Below, piece by piece: positions 1-8,439 of a stretch of 64,000 bases of DNA; the first letter of the stretch is position 1, and each line of letters opens with the position of its first letter. The stretch comes from Actinophytocola sp963729115. Its GTDB lineage: Bacteria; Actinomycetota; Actinomycetes; Mycobacteriales; Pseudonocardiaceae. The DNA lies in NCBI GenBank assembly GCA_963729115.1, contig CAVSMR010000003.1:806001-870000 (forward strand). Reading direction: 5' to 3'. Below the pieces are notes generated by a model, which saw only the letters and a program-made list of their open reading frames with translations, searched no databases and was not told the DNA's origin. The position numbers and the translations under genes are program-made.

Positions 1-11
1 CGGATCTGCTG

Positions 12-287
12 ATGCACGAACTGTCCGTGGCGCAGGCGGTCGTCGACGAGATCACGACCAAGCTGGGCGACGCCGAGGTGACGATGGTGCGCCTCGCGGT
101 CGGCCGGGGGTCCGGTGTGGTGGTGGACGCGATCCGGTTCTGCTTCGACCTGGTCACCGAGGACACGCCGCTCGCCGGGGCGACGCTGGAGGTCGACGAG
201 CCGCCCGGGACGGACCTGCGCATAGTCGCGGTGGAGGTGATCAAGGCATGTGCGCCACCTGTGGCTGCTCCGACGACGCCGGGGTGA
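12..287 (+). CDS. hypA: HypA-like nickel chaperone lacking the zinc domain
   Basis: HypA delivers nickel to [NiFe]-hydrogenase together with HypB. The N terminus is diagnostic: MHELS with the nickel-ligand His2 and Glu3, followed by the V-x-L-x-V-G-x-x-S-G-V-V core. The usual central zinc domain with two CxxC motifs is absent: residue 66 (VDEPPG) runs straight into the C-terminal strand TDLRIVAVEV. The protein has 91 residues against about 113 in the family. It overlaps hypB by 40 bp, far more than normal translational coupling. Bases 10-12 would be a TGA for an upstream gene reading off the window. Identification as HypA is good; function without the zinc domain is doubtful. Confidence 0.8.
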   Translation: MHELSVAQAVVDEITTKLGDAEVTMVRLAVGRGSGVVVDAIRFCFDLVTEDTPLAGATLEVDEPPGTDLRIVAVEVIKACAPPVAAPTTPG

Positions 288-979
288 GGATCGCCGGCCA
301 TCCCCATGACCACGGCCACGGCCTGGCCATGAGCATCGAGCACCGGATGGTGGTGCTGGAGCAGAAGGTGCTGGCCCGCAACGACGAGCTCGCCGAGCGC
401 AACCGGAGGTGGTTGGCGGAGCGGGACATCGTCGCGGTGAACCTGATGAGCTCGCCCGGCTCCGGCAAGACCACGTTGCTGGAGCGCTCGATCCGCGAGC
501 TCGGCGGTGCCGTGTCGGTGATCGAGGGCGACCAGGAGACGGAGTTCGACGCGGAGCGGATCCGGGCGACCGGTGCTCCGGTCGTCCAGGTCAACACCGG
601 CGCCGGCTGCCACCTGGACGCGGACATGCTCGCCCGGGCGCTGACCGGGCTCGACCCGGCGCCGGGCTCGGTGGTGTTCGTGGAGAACGTCGGCAACCTC
701 GTGTGCCCGGCGCTGTTCGACCTGGGCGAGCACAGCCGCGCGGTGATCATGTCGGTGACGGAGGGCGCGGACAAGCCGCTCAAGTACCCGCACATGTTCG
801 CCACCGCGGACGTCGTGGTGCTGAACAAGACGGACTTGTTGCCCTACGTCGACTTCGACGCGGCGCGGTTCACGAGCGCGGTCGGCGAGGTCAACCCGCG
901 AGCCCGGGTGCTCGACGTTTCCGCCCTGCACGGCGACGGCATCGGCGACTGGTACAGCTGGCTGCGCACGCTCAGGTGA
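248..979 (+). CDS. hypB: Hydrogenase nickel incorporation GTPase HypB
   Basis: HypB is the cytoplasmic SIMIBI-class GTPase that hands nickel to hydrogenase precursors with HypA. The 243-residue product starts with MCATCGC, the N-terminal Cys nickel site, followed by a short His-rich stretch (HPHDHGHG, about residues 18-25). The P-loop SPGSGKTT lies at 69-76, switch motifs follow, and the guanine-specificity motif NKTD lies near residue 193. Length and domain order match the family. It follows hypA in the same transcription unit and converges on the minus-strand kinase gene, overlapping it by 8 bp. The rest of a hydrogenase locus would lie left of the window. Confidence 0.93.
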   Translation: MCATCGCSDDAGVRIAGHPHDHGHGLAMSIEHRMVVLEQKVLARNDELAERNRRWLAERDIVAVNLMSSPGSGKTTLLERSIRELGGAVSVIEGDQETEFDAERIRATGAPVVQVNTGAGCHLDADMLARALTGLDPAPGSVVFVENVGNLVCPALFDLGEHSRAVIMSVTEGADKPLKYPHMFATADVVVLNKTDLLPYVDFDAARFTSAVGEVNPRARVLDVSALHGDGIGDWYSWLRTLR

Positions 980-1505
980 GGTGCCCGGCGATGGTGCGCG
1001 CGCACGCCGGCGATTCGGTGTGGGTGGTGTCCACCTCCAGGTCGTAGCGCACGCCCCGGTGCACCAGGTCGGCCTGGGCGGCGGCCATGCCCCGCACGCG
1101 GTCGCCCCGCGCAGCCTCCCGCCCGGCGGCGACCGAGCTGTCGCACCGGACGCCGACCCAGAGCACGTCCAGGCCGCGGAGCGCGTCCAGCCACCGCTGC
1201 TGCGAGGCGGGCCCACCAAGGAAAACCTCGTCGACGATGACCCGCGCCCCCGCCCGAACCATGGCGGCAACCCCCTCGATCCAGGCGGCCTCCACAGCCC
1301 GGAACCCCGCCCCGACACTGACCCGCCCGTCGTCGGCGAACTCGATCCCGCCGTCCGATGCCTGCATGGCCGCGGGCATCGCCTGGACCAGGGTGTCGGT
1401 GCCGAGCGTGAGCCAGGGTTGCGGCAGCAGATCCTGGAGGCACCGAGCAATGCCAGACTTGCCCGAACTGGACCCACCGTTCAACACGATCACCTGAGTC
1501 GCCAC
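972..1505 (-). CDS. Chloramphenicol phosphotransferase-like P-loop kinase
   Basis: A 177-residue P-loop protein of the CPT-like family, small kinases that phosphorylate hydroxyl groups. The sequence opens VATQVIVLNGGSSSGKS, giving a Walker A motif at residues 10-17 (GGSSSGKS). It continues with the family pattern of a Thr-Asp-containing loop (GTDTLV), an IVDEVFLGG segment and an R-G-D-R-V-R-G lid-like stretch. I chose the GTG at 1505 because homologues begin just before this strand; the reading frame stays open 35 codons further upstream. The substrate is unknown and chloramphenicol resistance should not be assumed. The gene is transcribed alone and converges on hypB. Confidence 0.7.
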   Translation of the reverse strand: MATQVIVLNGGSSSGKSGIARCLQDLLPQPWLTLGTDTLVQAMPAAMQASDGGIEFADDGRVSVGAGFRAVEAAWIEGVAAMVRAGARVIVDEVFLGGPASQQRWLDALRGLDVLWVGVRCDSSVAAGREAARGDRVRGMAAAQADLVHRGVRYDLEVDTTHTESPACARTIAGHLT

Positions 1506-1620
1506 GGGGCCACCGTATCCGGCGATCCCGGGCCGACGGCCGACCCGCCCAACCCGAGCGGTCAAGAGGTGCCGCCGAGCGGCCGCGGTCTGGGCCGAAT
1601 CGGGTCTCAACGTCCGAGCG

Positions 1621-1995
1621 GTGCGGGGCCGCAGGATGCGCTCGCTGGACGACCTCTTCGACGAGTTCGCGGCGGCACTCCAGTTTCCGTACTACTTCGG
1701 CGAGAACTGGCCGGCATTGGACGAGTGTCTCGGAGATCTCGAGTGGATCGAACCGCACTCCGGACTGATCCTGCTTGTATACGAGGCCGACCAGGTGTTG
1801 ACGGAGTCCACGAACGACCTGCCATCACTTGTTCGGACAATCGAACGTGCGCACTCGGTCTACTCGCAGCCGGTCAACGACGGTGAATGGTGGGATCGGC
1901 CAGCGCTCCCGTTCCACGTTGTGCTCCAGCTGCCGGTGGCCGAGCTGGATCGTTGGATCGAAGCGGGTGCAACGCCGTCGAGGCTCTTGCGTTGA
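1621..1995 (+). CDS. Barstar-like (barnase inhibitor family) protein
   Basis: A 124-residue protein with the barstar signature: LDDLFDEFAAALQFPYYFGENWPALDECLGDLEW (residues 9-42 in pieces), where FGENW and the acidic DECL helix match the barnase-binding face. Barstars are small cytoplasmic inhibitors of secreted ribonucleases. The GTG at 1621 is the only start I can find. The open frame runs upstream to 1498 without another usual start and still resembles the family's N-terminal strand (GLNVRAVRG), so the gene may have lost its 5' end. No barnase-like RNase gene is adjacent, making this an orphan inhibitor. Confidence 0.75.
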   Translation: MRGRRMRSLDDLFDEFAAALQFPYYFGENWPALDECLGDLEWIEPHSGLILLVYEADQVLTESTNDLPSLVRTIERAHSVYSQPVNDGEWWDRPALPFHVVLQLPVAELDRWIEAGATPSRLLR

Positions 1996-2125
1996 TTCGG
2001 TCACGATAGACGCCGACGCTCGCCTGGTGAGATTTGCGTGGCTTGCCTGTATGGCAAGGAAGTTGTGTCCCGTCGGCCAGGGCAGGAGACGTTGGGGCAC
2101 CGATGAGATCACCTATCCTGATTCG

Positions 2126-2848
2126 GTGTTGTTGACCTACGTGGACGAGAGCTACTGCAAGACCTGCTACTACGTGGTCGCGCTGGTCTGTCCCGAAGGC
2201 GAGGCCCTTCCGCTCACCGCGGCGTTGAACGATGTGATGGCCAGCGCGGCACTCTCGTACACCGGTCGCATTTCTCCCGAAGCGGAGCTACATGGTCACG
2301 ACATATTTCAAGGCAAATACGACTGGGCCGACATGAAGGAACTCGTCCGCGCGAGAATCGGCATCTACGACAAGGCGTTGCAGGCAATCGCCGATCGCGA
2401 TGTCTCCGTCATCATTCGCGGTGTCATGTCCGAACGGCTCAAGGACCGGTACGGCGAGCGGGCATATCACCCGCACACAGTCGCGTTGACCCAGCTTCTG
2501 GAGCGGGTGGACCTCCTCGCCGAGGAGCGGAATGAGCTCGCGCTGGTGATCGCCGATGAGCCTGGACAGGCTGACCAGCAACCGGAGTATCGCGCCGACC
2601 TGCGCACCTTCCAGGATGTTGGGACGTGGGGATACCGGAGCCGGCGCATCGAACGCGTCGTCGACACGCTGCACTTCGCGCCATCGTCGGAGAGCCGCCT
2701 GCTCCAGGCCGTCGACCTGATCGCGTTCCTGTACCACCGGATCGCGACGACGAAGTCCGGCACCGACATGCGCCAGGTGCGGGCGAACAGGAAGCTCTGG
2801 GCGCGCATCGACCAGAAGGTGTGGCACCGGTACCTGTGGCGGCCGTAG
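2126..2848 (+). CDS. DUF3800 domain protein
   Basis: A 240-residue DUF3800 protein. It carries the family's N-terminal YVDES motif (residues 5-9, with conserved Asp7), a middle Arg/Glu-rich helix block and a C-terminal segment LLQAVDLIAFLYHR, where the conserved Gln-x-x-Asp is found in the family. DUF3800 proteins have an RNase H-like fold with unknown substrates and are common in mobile and defence regions. The GTG at 2126 is chosen because the motif normally starts within ten residues of the N terminus; the frame is open further upstream. A stem-loop directly downstream suggests that transcription ends here. Confidence 0.8.
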   Translation: MLLTYVDESYCKTCYYVVALVCPEGEALPLTAALNDVMASAALSYTGRISPEAELHGHDIFQGKYDWADMKELVRARIGIYDKALQAIADRDVSVIIRGVMSERLKDRYGERAYHPHTVALTQLLERVDLLAEERNELALVIADEPGQADQQPEYRADLRTFQDVGTWGYRSRRIERVVDTLHFAPSSESRLLQAVDLIAFLYHRIATTKSGTDMRQVRANRKLWARIDQKVWHRYLWRP

Positions 2849-2856
2849 ATGCACAA

Positions 2857-2890
2857 GAGCCCTGGCTCCGCCGAAGCGGGCGCAGGGCTC
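2857..2890 (+). terminator. Hairpin after DUF3800 gene
   Basis: Perfect 8-bp inverted repeat GAGCCCTG/CAGGGCTC with an 18-base loop that can pair partly within itself, starting nine bases after the DUF3800 stop. There is no U-tract, which is usual for actinomycete terminators. It is also a plausible left limit of the mobile region. Confidence 0.5.
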
Positions 2891-2898
2891 AAGGCTCA

Positions 2899-2957
2899 CA
2901 GGAGTTGACCTCCTGGCTCAAGGATAGCGCAGACAAGTTAGACAAGTAAGACAACGC
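2899..2957. repeat. Palindrome plus three tandem 9-bp repeats (operator or iteron-like)
   Basis: An inverted repeat CAGGAG-TTGAC-CTCCTG (2899-2915) is followed at 2931-2957 by three directly adjacent 9-mers: AGACAAGTT, AGACAAGTA and AGACAACGC. The array lies in a gene-free 370-bp stretch upstream of the DUF2637 gene, where Streptomyces integrative elements often carry transfer-gene operators. Binding-site function is inferred. The rest of 2958-3217 shows no other structure that I can support. Confidence 0.45.
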
Positions 2958-3217
2958 AGACTTCAACAACGCGCGGCGGCCCTTGGACACGCATTGTGCA
3001 CAGACACCCGTAGAACGCCGGACTTGATCGGGGGCCGGGAACGGCGAAACCGCCGCGACTCGGCGAGTTCGCTGGTAAGCGACGGTTTTCGTGCGGTGTG
3101 AGTGGGCGCCCTTGGCGCGGTTCGCACAGCATCCGCACGAACCCGTACCCGTCGTGAGCTGCTGGTTTCCGCCACGGTCGAGATCCCGCGTCACCGCCGC
3201 TCCGGTGGTGGTGCCCG

Positions 3218-3985
3218 ATGACTGCGAAGACCGAGCCAGCCCGGCTGCGTGGCCGGGTGACTGCCGAGAGGTGGGCGCGCCGAGCGTGCACGCTGGTCGT
3301 GGCCGGAGTGGCGGCGTATGCCTCGTATCAGCACCAGCGCGAGTACGCCCTGGTTGGTGGTTCCGATCCGACCGGTGCCGCGTTGTGGCCGCTGTCGGTG
3401 GACGGTCTGCTGGTGTTGGCCACGGTCGGCGTGCTCACCGCAGACCAGCTCAGCCGCCGGGGCCGAATCGCGGTGTGGTTGTCGTTCTGGCTAGGCATCG
3501 CCATGTCGCTGGTGGCCAACGTCGCCGCCGCCCCGACGTTGAGGTGGCAGCCGATGTTGGTGGCCGGGTGGCCGCCGGTGGCGCTGTTGCTGGCCGTCGA
3601 ACTGCTCACCCACAGCCCCCGCAACCGCCAGCAAAACGAGACTGTCCCGACCGCATCCGAGAGCGGAACGGACTCCCCGGTCACGGTTCGAGACACCGAG
3701 ACTGACACCGAGAGCAGCAGCGAGAGTGACGGCGAGACAGCGCAAGTGATCACACTCGCCGGGACCTCGACGCACAGTGAAACAGTGGGCGAGCAGACCG
3801 CCCAGGAGATCATGTGGGCGCACGTCCAGCGCGAGCAGGCCCGCGGCCGGATCCCGACCGGCGCCGAGCTGGACCGGGTCGCCGGCACCAACAACTACGG
3901 CCGCACCGTGCTGCGGCAGTGGCGCACCGAGGGCCGCATACCACCCGCCGGCCAAGACCAGCGTGCGCGAGGGGGTGTGGGATGA
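3218..3985 (+). CDS. DUF2637 membrane protein (SpdB-like transfer protein)
   Basis: A 255-residue DUF2637 protein. Four hydrophobic segments (about 24-38, 56-74, 84-105 and 112-130) include the family hallmark LWPLSVDGLLVLAT. A Ser/Thr/Glu-rich linker (140-195) then leads to a C-terminal region with helix-turn-helix character (IPTGAELDRVAGTNNYGRTVLRQW, 206-230 in pieces). DUF2637 proteins are membrane proteins of actinomycete conjugative and integrative elements and are linked to intramycelial plasmid spread (Spd). The gene overlaps the next one by ATGA. It marks the start of the mobile segment. Confidence 0.78.
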   Translation: MTAKTEPARLRGRVTAERWARRACTLVVAGVAAYASYQHQREYALVGGSDPTGAALWPLSVDGLLVLATVGVLTADQLSRRGRIAVWLSFWLGIAMSLVANVAAAPTLRWQPMLVAGWPPVALLLAVELLTHSPRNRQQNETVPTASESGTDSPVTVRDTETDTESSSESDGETAQVITLAGTSTHSETVGEQTAQEIMWAHVQREQARGRIPTGAELDRVAGTNNYGRTVLRQWRTEGRIPPAGQDQRARGGVG

Positions 3986-4665
3986 CCGACCAGTTTCCCG
4001 CCGTGGCACCGGGTCCGGCCGACGCCACATATCCCCGGCGGGCGTTGGCCCGGCTGGCGCTGTCCTCCGCGTACAGGGAGGCGGCCGACTTCGCCGCCGG
4101 TGGCGTATCGACTGATGCTGACGAATTCGGCAACGCCTACGACTACGTCGACCACGCCGCCCGCCTGCTCTCGATAGCCCAGGATGTCCTGACCCGCGCG
4201 GTGGTCTACGCCCGCGAACGCGGCGGCCAGTGGGACGACGTCGCCGAGGCCCTGAACCTCACCATCGACCAGGCACGCGATCAGTACACCGCCACGATTC
4301 ACCAGTGGGAGGACGTGCTCAACCGGCCGTGGGAACGCTCCGGACGGTTCCTGGCCAGCCGGATGCCGGACGGCACCACCGAACCCGACCGAACCGCCGC
4401 CGACCTTGACCAATGGTGTCTGAGGCACCTGGAGGAGAACCACGGCGCCCGGCACAACGCCCGGCACAACGCCCGTCACGACGGCACCGAAGACCGCATG
4501 GTCTCGGCCAACCTGCCCGAGCACACCGCGGTCACCGAGATGAACAGCCTGACCCGCACCGCCGCCTACCTCATCCAGCGCGGTAGCGAAGCGACCGACG
4601 CCGAGCTGGCCGCCTACGAAACCCGAAAGAAGGAGGTGATGGTCAAGCTGAGCGAGACGGTGTAG
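3982..4665 (+). CDS. Unknown protein coupled to DUF2637
   Basis: A 227-residue protein that I cannot assign. It is translationally coupled (ATGA) to the DUF2637 gene. It is acidic and soluble. A stretch GGQWDDVAEALNLTIDQARDQY (about residues 82-103) looks like a helix-turn-helix of the sigma/AsnC sort. At 4448-4483 the DNA holds three 12-bp tandem repeats encoding ARHN-ARHN-ARHD. It is probably an accessory transfer or regulatory protein of the element, judged from its position only. Confidence 0.6.
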   Translation: MTDQFPAVAPGPADATYPRRALARLALSSAYREAADFAAGGVSTDADEFGNAYDYVDHAARLLSIAQDVLTRAVVYARERGGQWDDVAEALNLTIDQARDQYTATIHQWEDVLNRPWERSGRFLASRMPDGTTEPDRTAADLDQWCLRHLEENHGARHNARHNARHDGTEDRMVSANLPEHTAVTEMNSLTRTAAYLIQRGSEATDAELAAYETRKKEVMVKLSETV

Positions 4666-5147
4666 CTCCGCCCTGGCCACTTGTCGAAACATCCGGTTGG
4701 CCGGAGCGGACCATGGTGTACAGGGGTCGCCCACTTCCGCACAGGGCGGCCCCGTTCACCATCGCCTCTCGTATAAGTTCCAGGCGAAGTGCCGTTGACC
4801 TCGACTCGACGGCTCACGTCGCTCGGTCCACTGACCATCTGCCTGACTGGCGGTGCGTGCCGGGCCAAGCACGGCCGACCGATCGGGCGGCAACCCGGCG
4901 AACGTATCCGGTCGCCAGTTGGATCGTCCTCGTGAAGCACCCAGCTCCGGACGGCCCCGCGGGAGTAGGCTCGCTAGGTTCCACCTCGCGTCACGATCCG
5001 CTACGAGGTGAACAGCGGATCCTCGTCCTCGATGGTCAGTCACGATGAAACCAGACGCAGGTGATCCCGGCATGCCGACGTCGGGGAGCCTTGGCGTCGT
5101 GTCAGGATGACATGACCAAAAGCACGGAACGTGACGAAGGTCGGCGA
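4666..5147. other. Gene-free stretch upstream of hsdM
   Basis: About 480 bp without a gene that I can support. It contains a perfect 8-bp inverted repeat GATCCGCT/AGCGGATC (4995-5002 and 5014-5021, 11-base spacer) roughly 130 bp before hsdM, which could be an operator or leader hairpin. No convincing -35/-10 pair is visible. Confidence 0.4.
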
Positions 5148-7183
5148 ATGACGGAACCAAGCCAGACGATCAACAACCACGCGGCCTTCATCTGGTCGGT
5201 CGCCGACCTGCTGCGCGGCGACTACAAGCAGTCCGAGTACGGCAAGGTGATCCTGCCGCTGACGGTGCTGCGCCGGCTGGACTGCGTGCTCGAGCCGACC
5301 AAGGCGAAGGTGCTCGACCGGCACGAGCAGCTCGCGGGCCGAGTCGAGAACGTCGAGCCGGTCCTGCTCGGCGGCGTCGGGCGAGCAGTTCTACAACACC
5401 TCGCAAGCTCGACCCTGACCAGGCTGCTCGACGACCCCGAACGACCTCGCCGACAACCTGCACGCGCTACATCGCCGCGTTCTCCGACGGCGCGCGAGAC
5501 GTGCTCGAGAAGTTCGACTTCGACACCCAGATCGCCCGGCTCGACCGGGCGAACCTGCTCTACCTGGTGGTGTCGCAAGTTCGCCGAGATCGACCTGCAC
5601 CCCGACGTCGGTGTCCAACATCGAGATGGGCTACCTGTACGAGGAGCTGATCCGCAGGTTCTCCGAGCTGTCCAACGAGACCGCCGGCGAGCACTTCACC
5701 CCGCGCGAGGTGATCCGGCTGATGGTGAACCTGCTGTTCATCGAGGACGACGACCTGCTCACCAAGCCCGGCATCGTGCAAGACGCTGCTCGACCCGGCC
5801 TGCGGCACCGGCGGCATGCTGTCGGTCGCCGAGGACCACCTCCGCGAGCTCAACCCGCACGCCACGCTCGAGGTCTTCGGCCAGGAGCTGAACGCCGAGA
5901 CCTACGCCATCTGCCGCTCCGACATGATGCTCAAGGGCCAGGACGCCTCCAACATCGTCTTCGGCAACTCGCTTCACCGAGGACGGCCACGCCGGCGAGC
6001 ACGTTCGACTACCTGCTCGCCAACCCGCCGTTCGGCGTCGAGTGGAAGAAGGTCGCAGACGCAGGTCCGCGACGAGCACGACCGATCAGGGCTTCGACGG
6101 CCGCTTCGGCGCCGGCCTGCCGCGCATCAACGACGGCTCGCTTCCTGTTCCTGCAGCACATGATCTCGAAGATGAAGCCGGCCGAGCAGGGCGGCTCGCG
6201 GCTCGCGATCGTCTTCAACGGCTCGCCGCTGTTCACCGGCGCGCGCCGGCTCGGGCGAGTCCGAGATCCGCCGCTGGATCATCGAGAACGACTGGCTCGA
6301 GGCCGTCGTCGCGCTGCCCGACCAGCTCTTCTACAACACCGGCATCTCGACCTACTTCTGGATCGTCACCAACCGCAAGGCACCGCGAGCGCCGCGGCAA
6401 GGTCCAGCTCGTCGACGCCCGCGAGCTGTTCGTGAAGATGCGCAAGAGCCTGGGCGAGAAGCGCAAGGAGATCAGCGCCCGACCAGATCGACGAGATCAC
6501 CCGCCTCTACGGCGACTTCGCCGAGGGCGACCGGGTCAAGATCTTCCCCAACGAGGCCTTCGGCTTCCTGCGCATCACCGTCGAGCGCCCGCTGCGGCTC
6601 CGCTGGGAGGTCACCGACGAGACCCGCGCCGAGCTCGACGCCGACAAGAAGATCGCCAAACTCGACGCAGAGGTCCGCGAGGCTCTGTTTGCGGGTCTGA
6701 CCCAGTGGGGCGACGAGGTCATCACCGAGAGATCGGTCGCCCCCAAGCAGATCCGTGTGCTGCTGGCCAGCGCCGGCCAACCGGCAAGACATTCCAGGAC
6801 ACCCTCCTGGACGCGCTCGCGGTCCGCGACCCCGACGCCCAACCGGTCACCGACGCCAAGGGCAACCAGGTCCCCGACCCCGACCTGCGCGACAACGAGA
6901 ACGTGCCGCTCCCACCAGTGCCGTCACCTACGAAGCCGACGTCACCGCCCGATTGTCGACAGTCGAGTACGGAACGGCCGTCGAGGACTACCTGGCCGCC
7001 GAGGTGCACCCGTACGTCCCCGACGCCTGGGTCGACCACGACAAGACCAAGATCGGCTACGAGATCCCCCTCACCCGCCACTTCTACAAATACGTCCCAC
7101 CCCGCCCACTCGCCGAGATCGACGCCGAGATCAAGCAACTTGAGAGAGAAATCCAAGCACTGCTTGATGAGGATGCAGAATGA
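5148..7183 (+). pseudogene. hsdM: Type I restriction-modification methylase subunit HsdM, multiply frameshifted
   Basis: HsdM is the N6-adenine methylase of type I systems and works with HsdS and HsdR. Reading across frames gives a full-length product: the N-terminal HsdM helical domain (SVADLLRGDYKQSEYGKV), the SAM-binding motif DPACGTGGM (about 5792-5818), the catalytic NPPF (6022-6033), and GEHFTPREVIRLMV between them. I count 16 single-base insertions (near 5373, 5404, 5411, 5439, 5464, 5576, 5610, 5779, 5972, 6000, 6061, 6080, 6141, 6244, 6386, 6480) and two deletions (near 6781 and 6910); the resulting frame arithmetic closes exactly on the stop at 7183. The ATG at 5148 has GAAGG upstream; an ATG at 5112 is possible. 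It overlaps hsdS by ATGA. As written it cannot make HsdM. Confidence 0.88.
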
Positions 7184-8439
7184 ATTGGCGGCCGTTGAAA
7201 CACTTCTGCGTCGGTGCTGGCGAGTATGGTTTGAATATCTCGTCCGAATCGTATGTGGATGACGGTGTTCGACTCATACGGACAACTGACATTGATGAGC
7301 ATGGCACCCTAAAGGAGAATGATCGGGGTGTTCACATCTCTCCGGGCCGCGTCGACGGCCTGCTCCTCAAAGAGCAGGACATTCTTTTTAGCCGAAGTGG
7401 CACCTTGGGGCGCCTGTATGTACATGGTGCTTGCGCCGAAGCTATGACGTTTGCTGGCTATTTGGTGCGCTTTAGACCGCGTCGGGATGTGGACCATCGC
7501 TACATCGCCTATTGTGCACAGGCGTCGTTCTTTATGGATCAGATCCTATCAGATGCCGTTGTGAGCACAATTGCCAACTTTAATGCGGAGCGATACGGCG
7601 AGCTTCGTCTGCCGTGGCAGTCCTTCGCTATGCAGCGGAGGATAGCTGACTTCCTCGACGTCGAGACCGCTCGCATCGACGCCCTTATCGCCAAGAAGCA
7701 GAACATGTTGATGTTGCTTAGCGAGCGTGTCGCCGGGACTCTTGATCAGGTCATGTCGAGCTATGGATTTACTTTCCCGCCAGATGTTAACGGTCTTGGT
7801 TCCAATATTTCGGTTCCGACAGGATGGAGAGTGGTTCGGCTTGGGCAGGTTCTTCGGCGTCTTACGAATGGGTATGTTGGTCCGACGCGCGACATCCTAG
7901 TTGATTCAGGAGTCCGCTATATCCAGTCGCTGCACATAAAAGATGGAGTCATCGACTTTGATCGACGGCCTTTTTATGTCACGCAAGAATGGCACGAGTC
8001 GCATCCTAGGATCAACCTGCAACCAGGCGATGTCCTGATCGTACAGACTGGGGACATAGGAAAGGTAGCATTTGTTCCCGATGGTTTTGGTCCGGCAAGT
8101 TGTCATGCTCTGCAGATCGCTCGAGTAAGAGAAGATTTTTTGAGTGGGGTATACCTTGCAGAGTATCTCCGGACTTCGTTTGGGTATCAGTCCTTGATTT
8201 CGCGGGCTACGGGTGCACTTCATCCACATCTAGAGGGGAGTATTCGCGACGTACCAGTCGTGCTACCGCCCGTGAGTGTTCAGATGGATATGGTTGAGCA
8301 GATAAGGGACGCCCGCCGTCACGAACTCGCTGTTCGTATCCGATTGGAGAATCAAATCAGATTGCTCAAAGAGCATCGGCAAGCTTTGATTACTGCGGCG
8401 GTTACTGGGGAGACGGAAGTACCGGGGGCGTCTCGATGA
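7180..8439 (+). CDS. hsdS: Type I restriction specificity subunit HsdS
   Basis: HsdS chooses the DNA target of the type I complex. The 419-residue product has two target-recognition domains: the first opens NWRPLKHFCVGAGEYG and contains LLKEQDILFSRSGTLGRLY, the second opens PTGWRVVRLGQVLRRLTNGYVG and contains LQPGDVLIVQTGDIGKVAF. Each is followed by a conserved coiled-coil spacer (ADFLDVETARIDALIAKKQ; RLENQIRLLKEHRQALITAAVTG). The frame is uninterrupted, unlike hsdM upstream. Third positions are much richer in A/T than in its neighbours, a usual sign of recent domain exchange. It overlaps both hsdM and hsdR by four bases. Confidence 0.92.
   Translation: MNWRPLKHFCVGAGEYGLNISSESYVDDGVRLIRTTDIDEHGTLKENDRGVHISPGRVDGLLLKEQDILFSRSGTLGRLYVHGACAEAMTFAGYLVRFRPRRDVDHRYIAYCAQASFFMDQILSDAVVSTIANFNAERYGELRLPWQSFAMQRRIADFLDVETARIDALIAKKQNMLMLLSERVAGTLDQVMSSYGFTFPPDVNGLGSNISVPTGWRVVRLGQVLRRLTNGYVGPTRDILVDSGVRYIQSLHIKDGVIDFDRRPFYVTQEWHESHPRINLQPGDVLIVQTGDIGKVAFVPDGFGPASCHALQIARVREDFLSGVYLAEYLRTSFGYQSLISRATGALHPHLEGSIRDVPVVLPPVSVQMDMVEQIRDARRHELAVRIRLENQIRLLKEHRQALITAAVTGETEVPGASR

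Noticed and set aside
4796..4825. TTGACC as a -35 box for hsdM
   Set aside because: No -10-like hexamer at 16-18 bp downstream.
5148..7183. Programmed frameshifting as the cause of the broken hsdM
   Set aside because: Sixteen insertions without slippery runs or conserved signals cannot be decoded; merged copies or errors are simpler.
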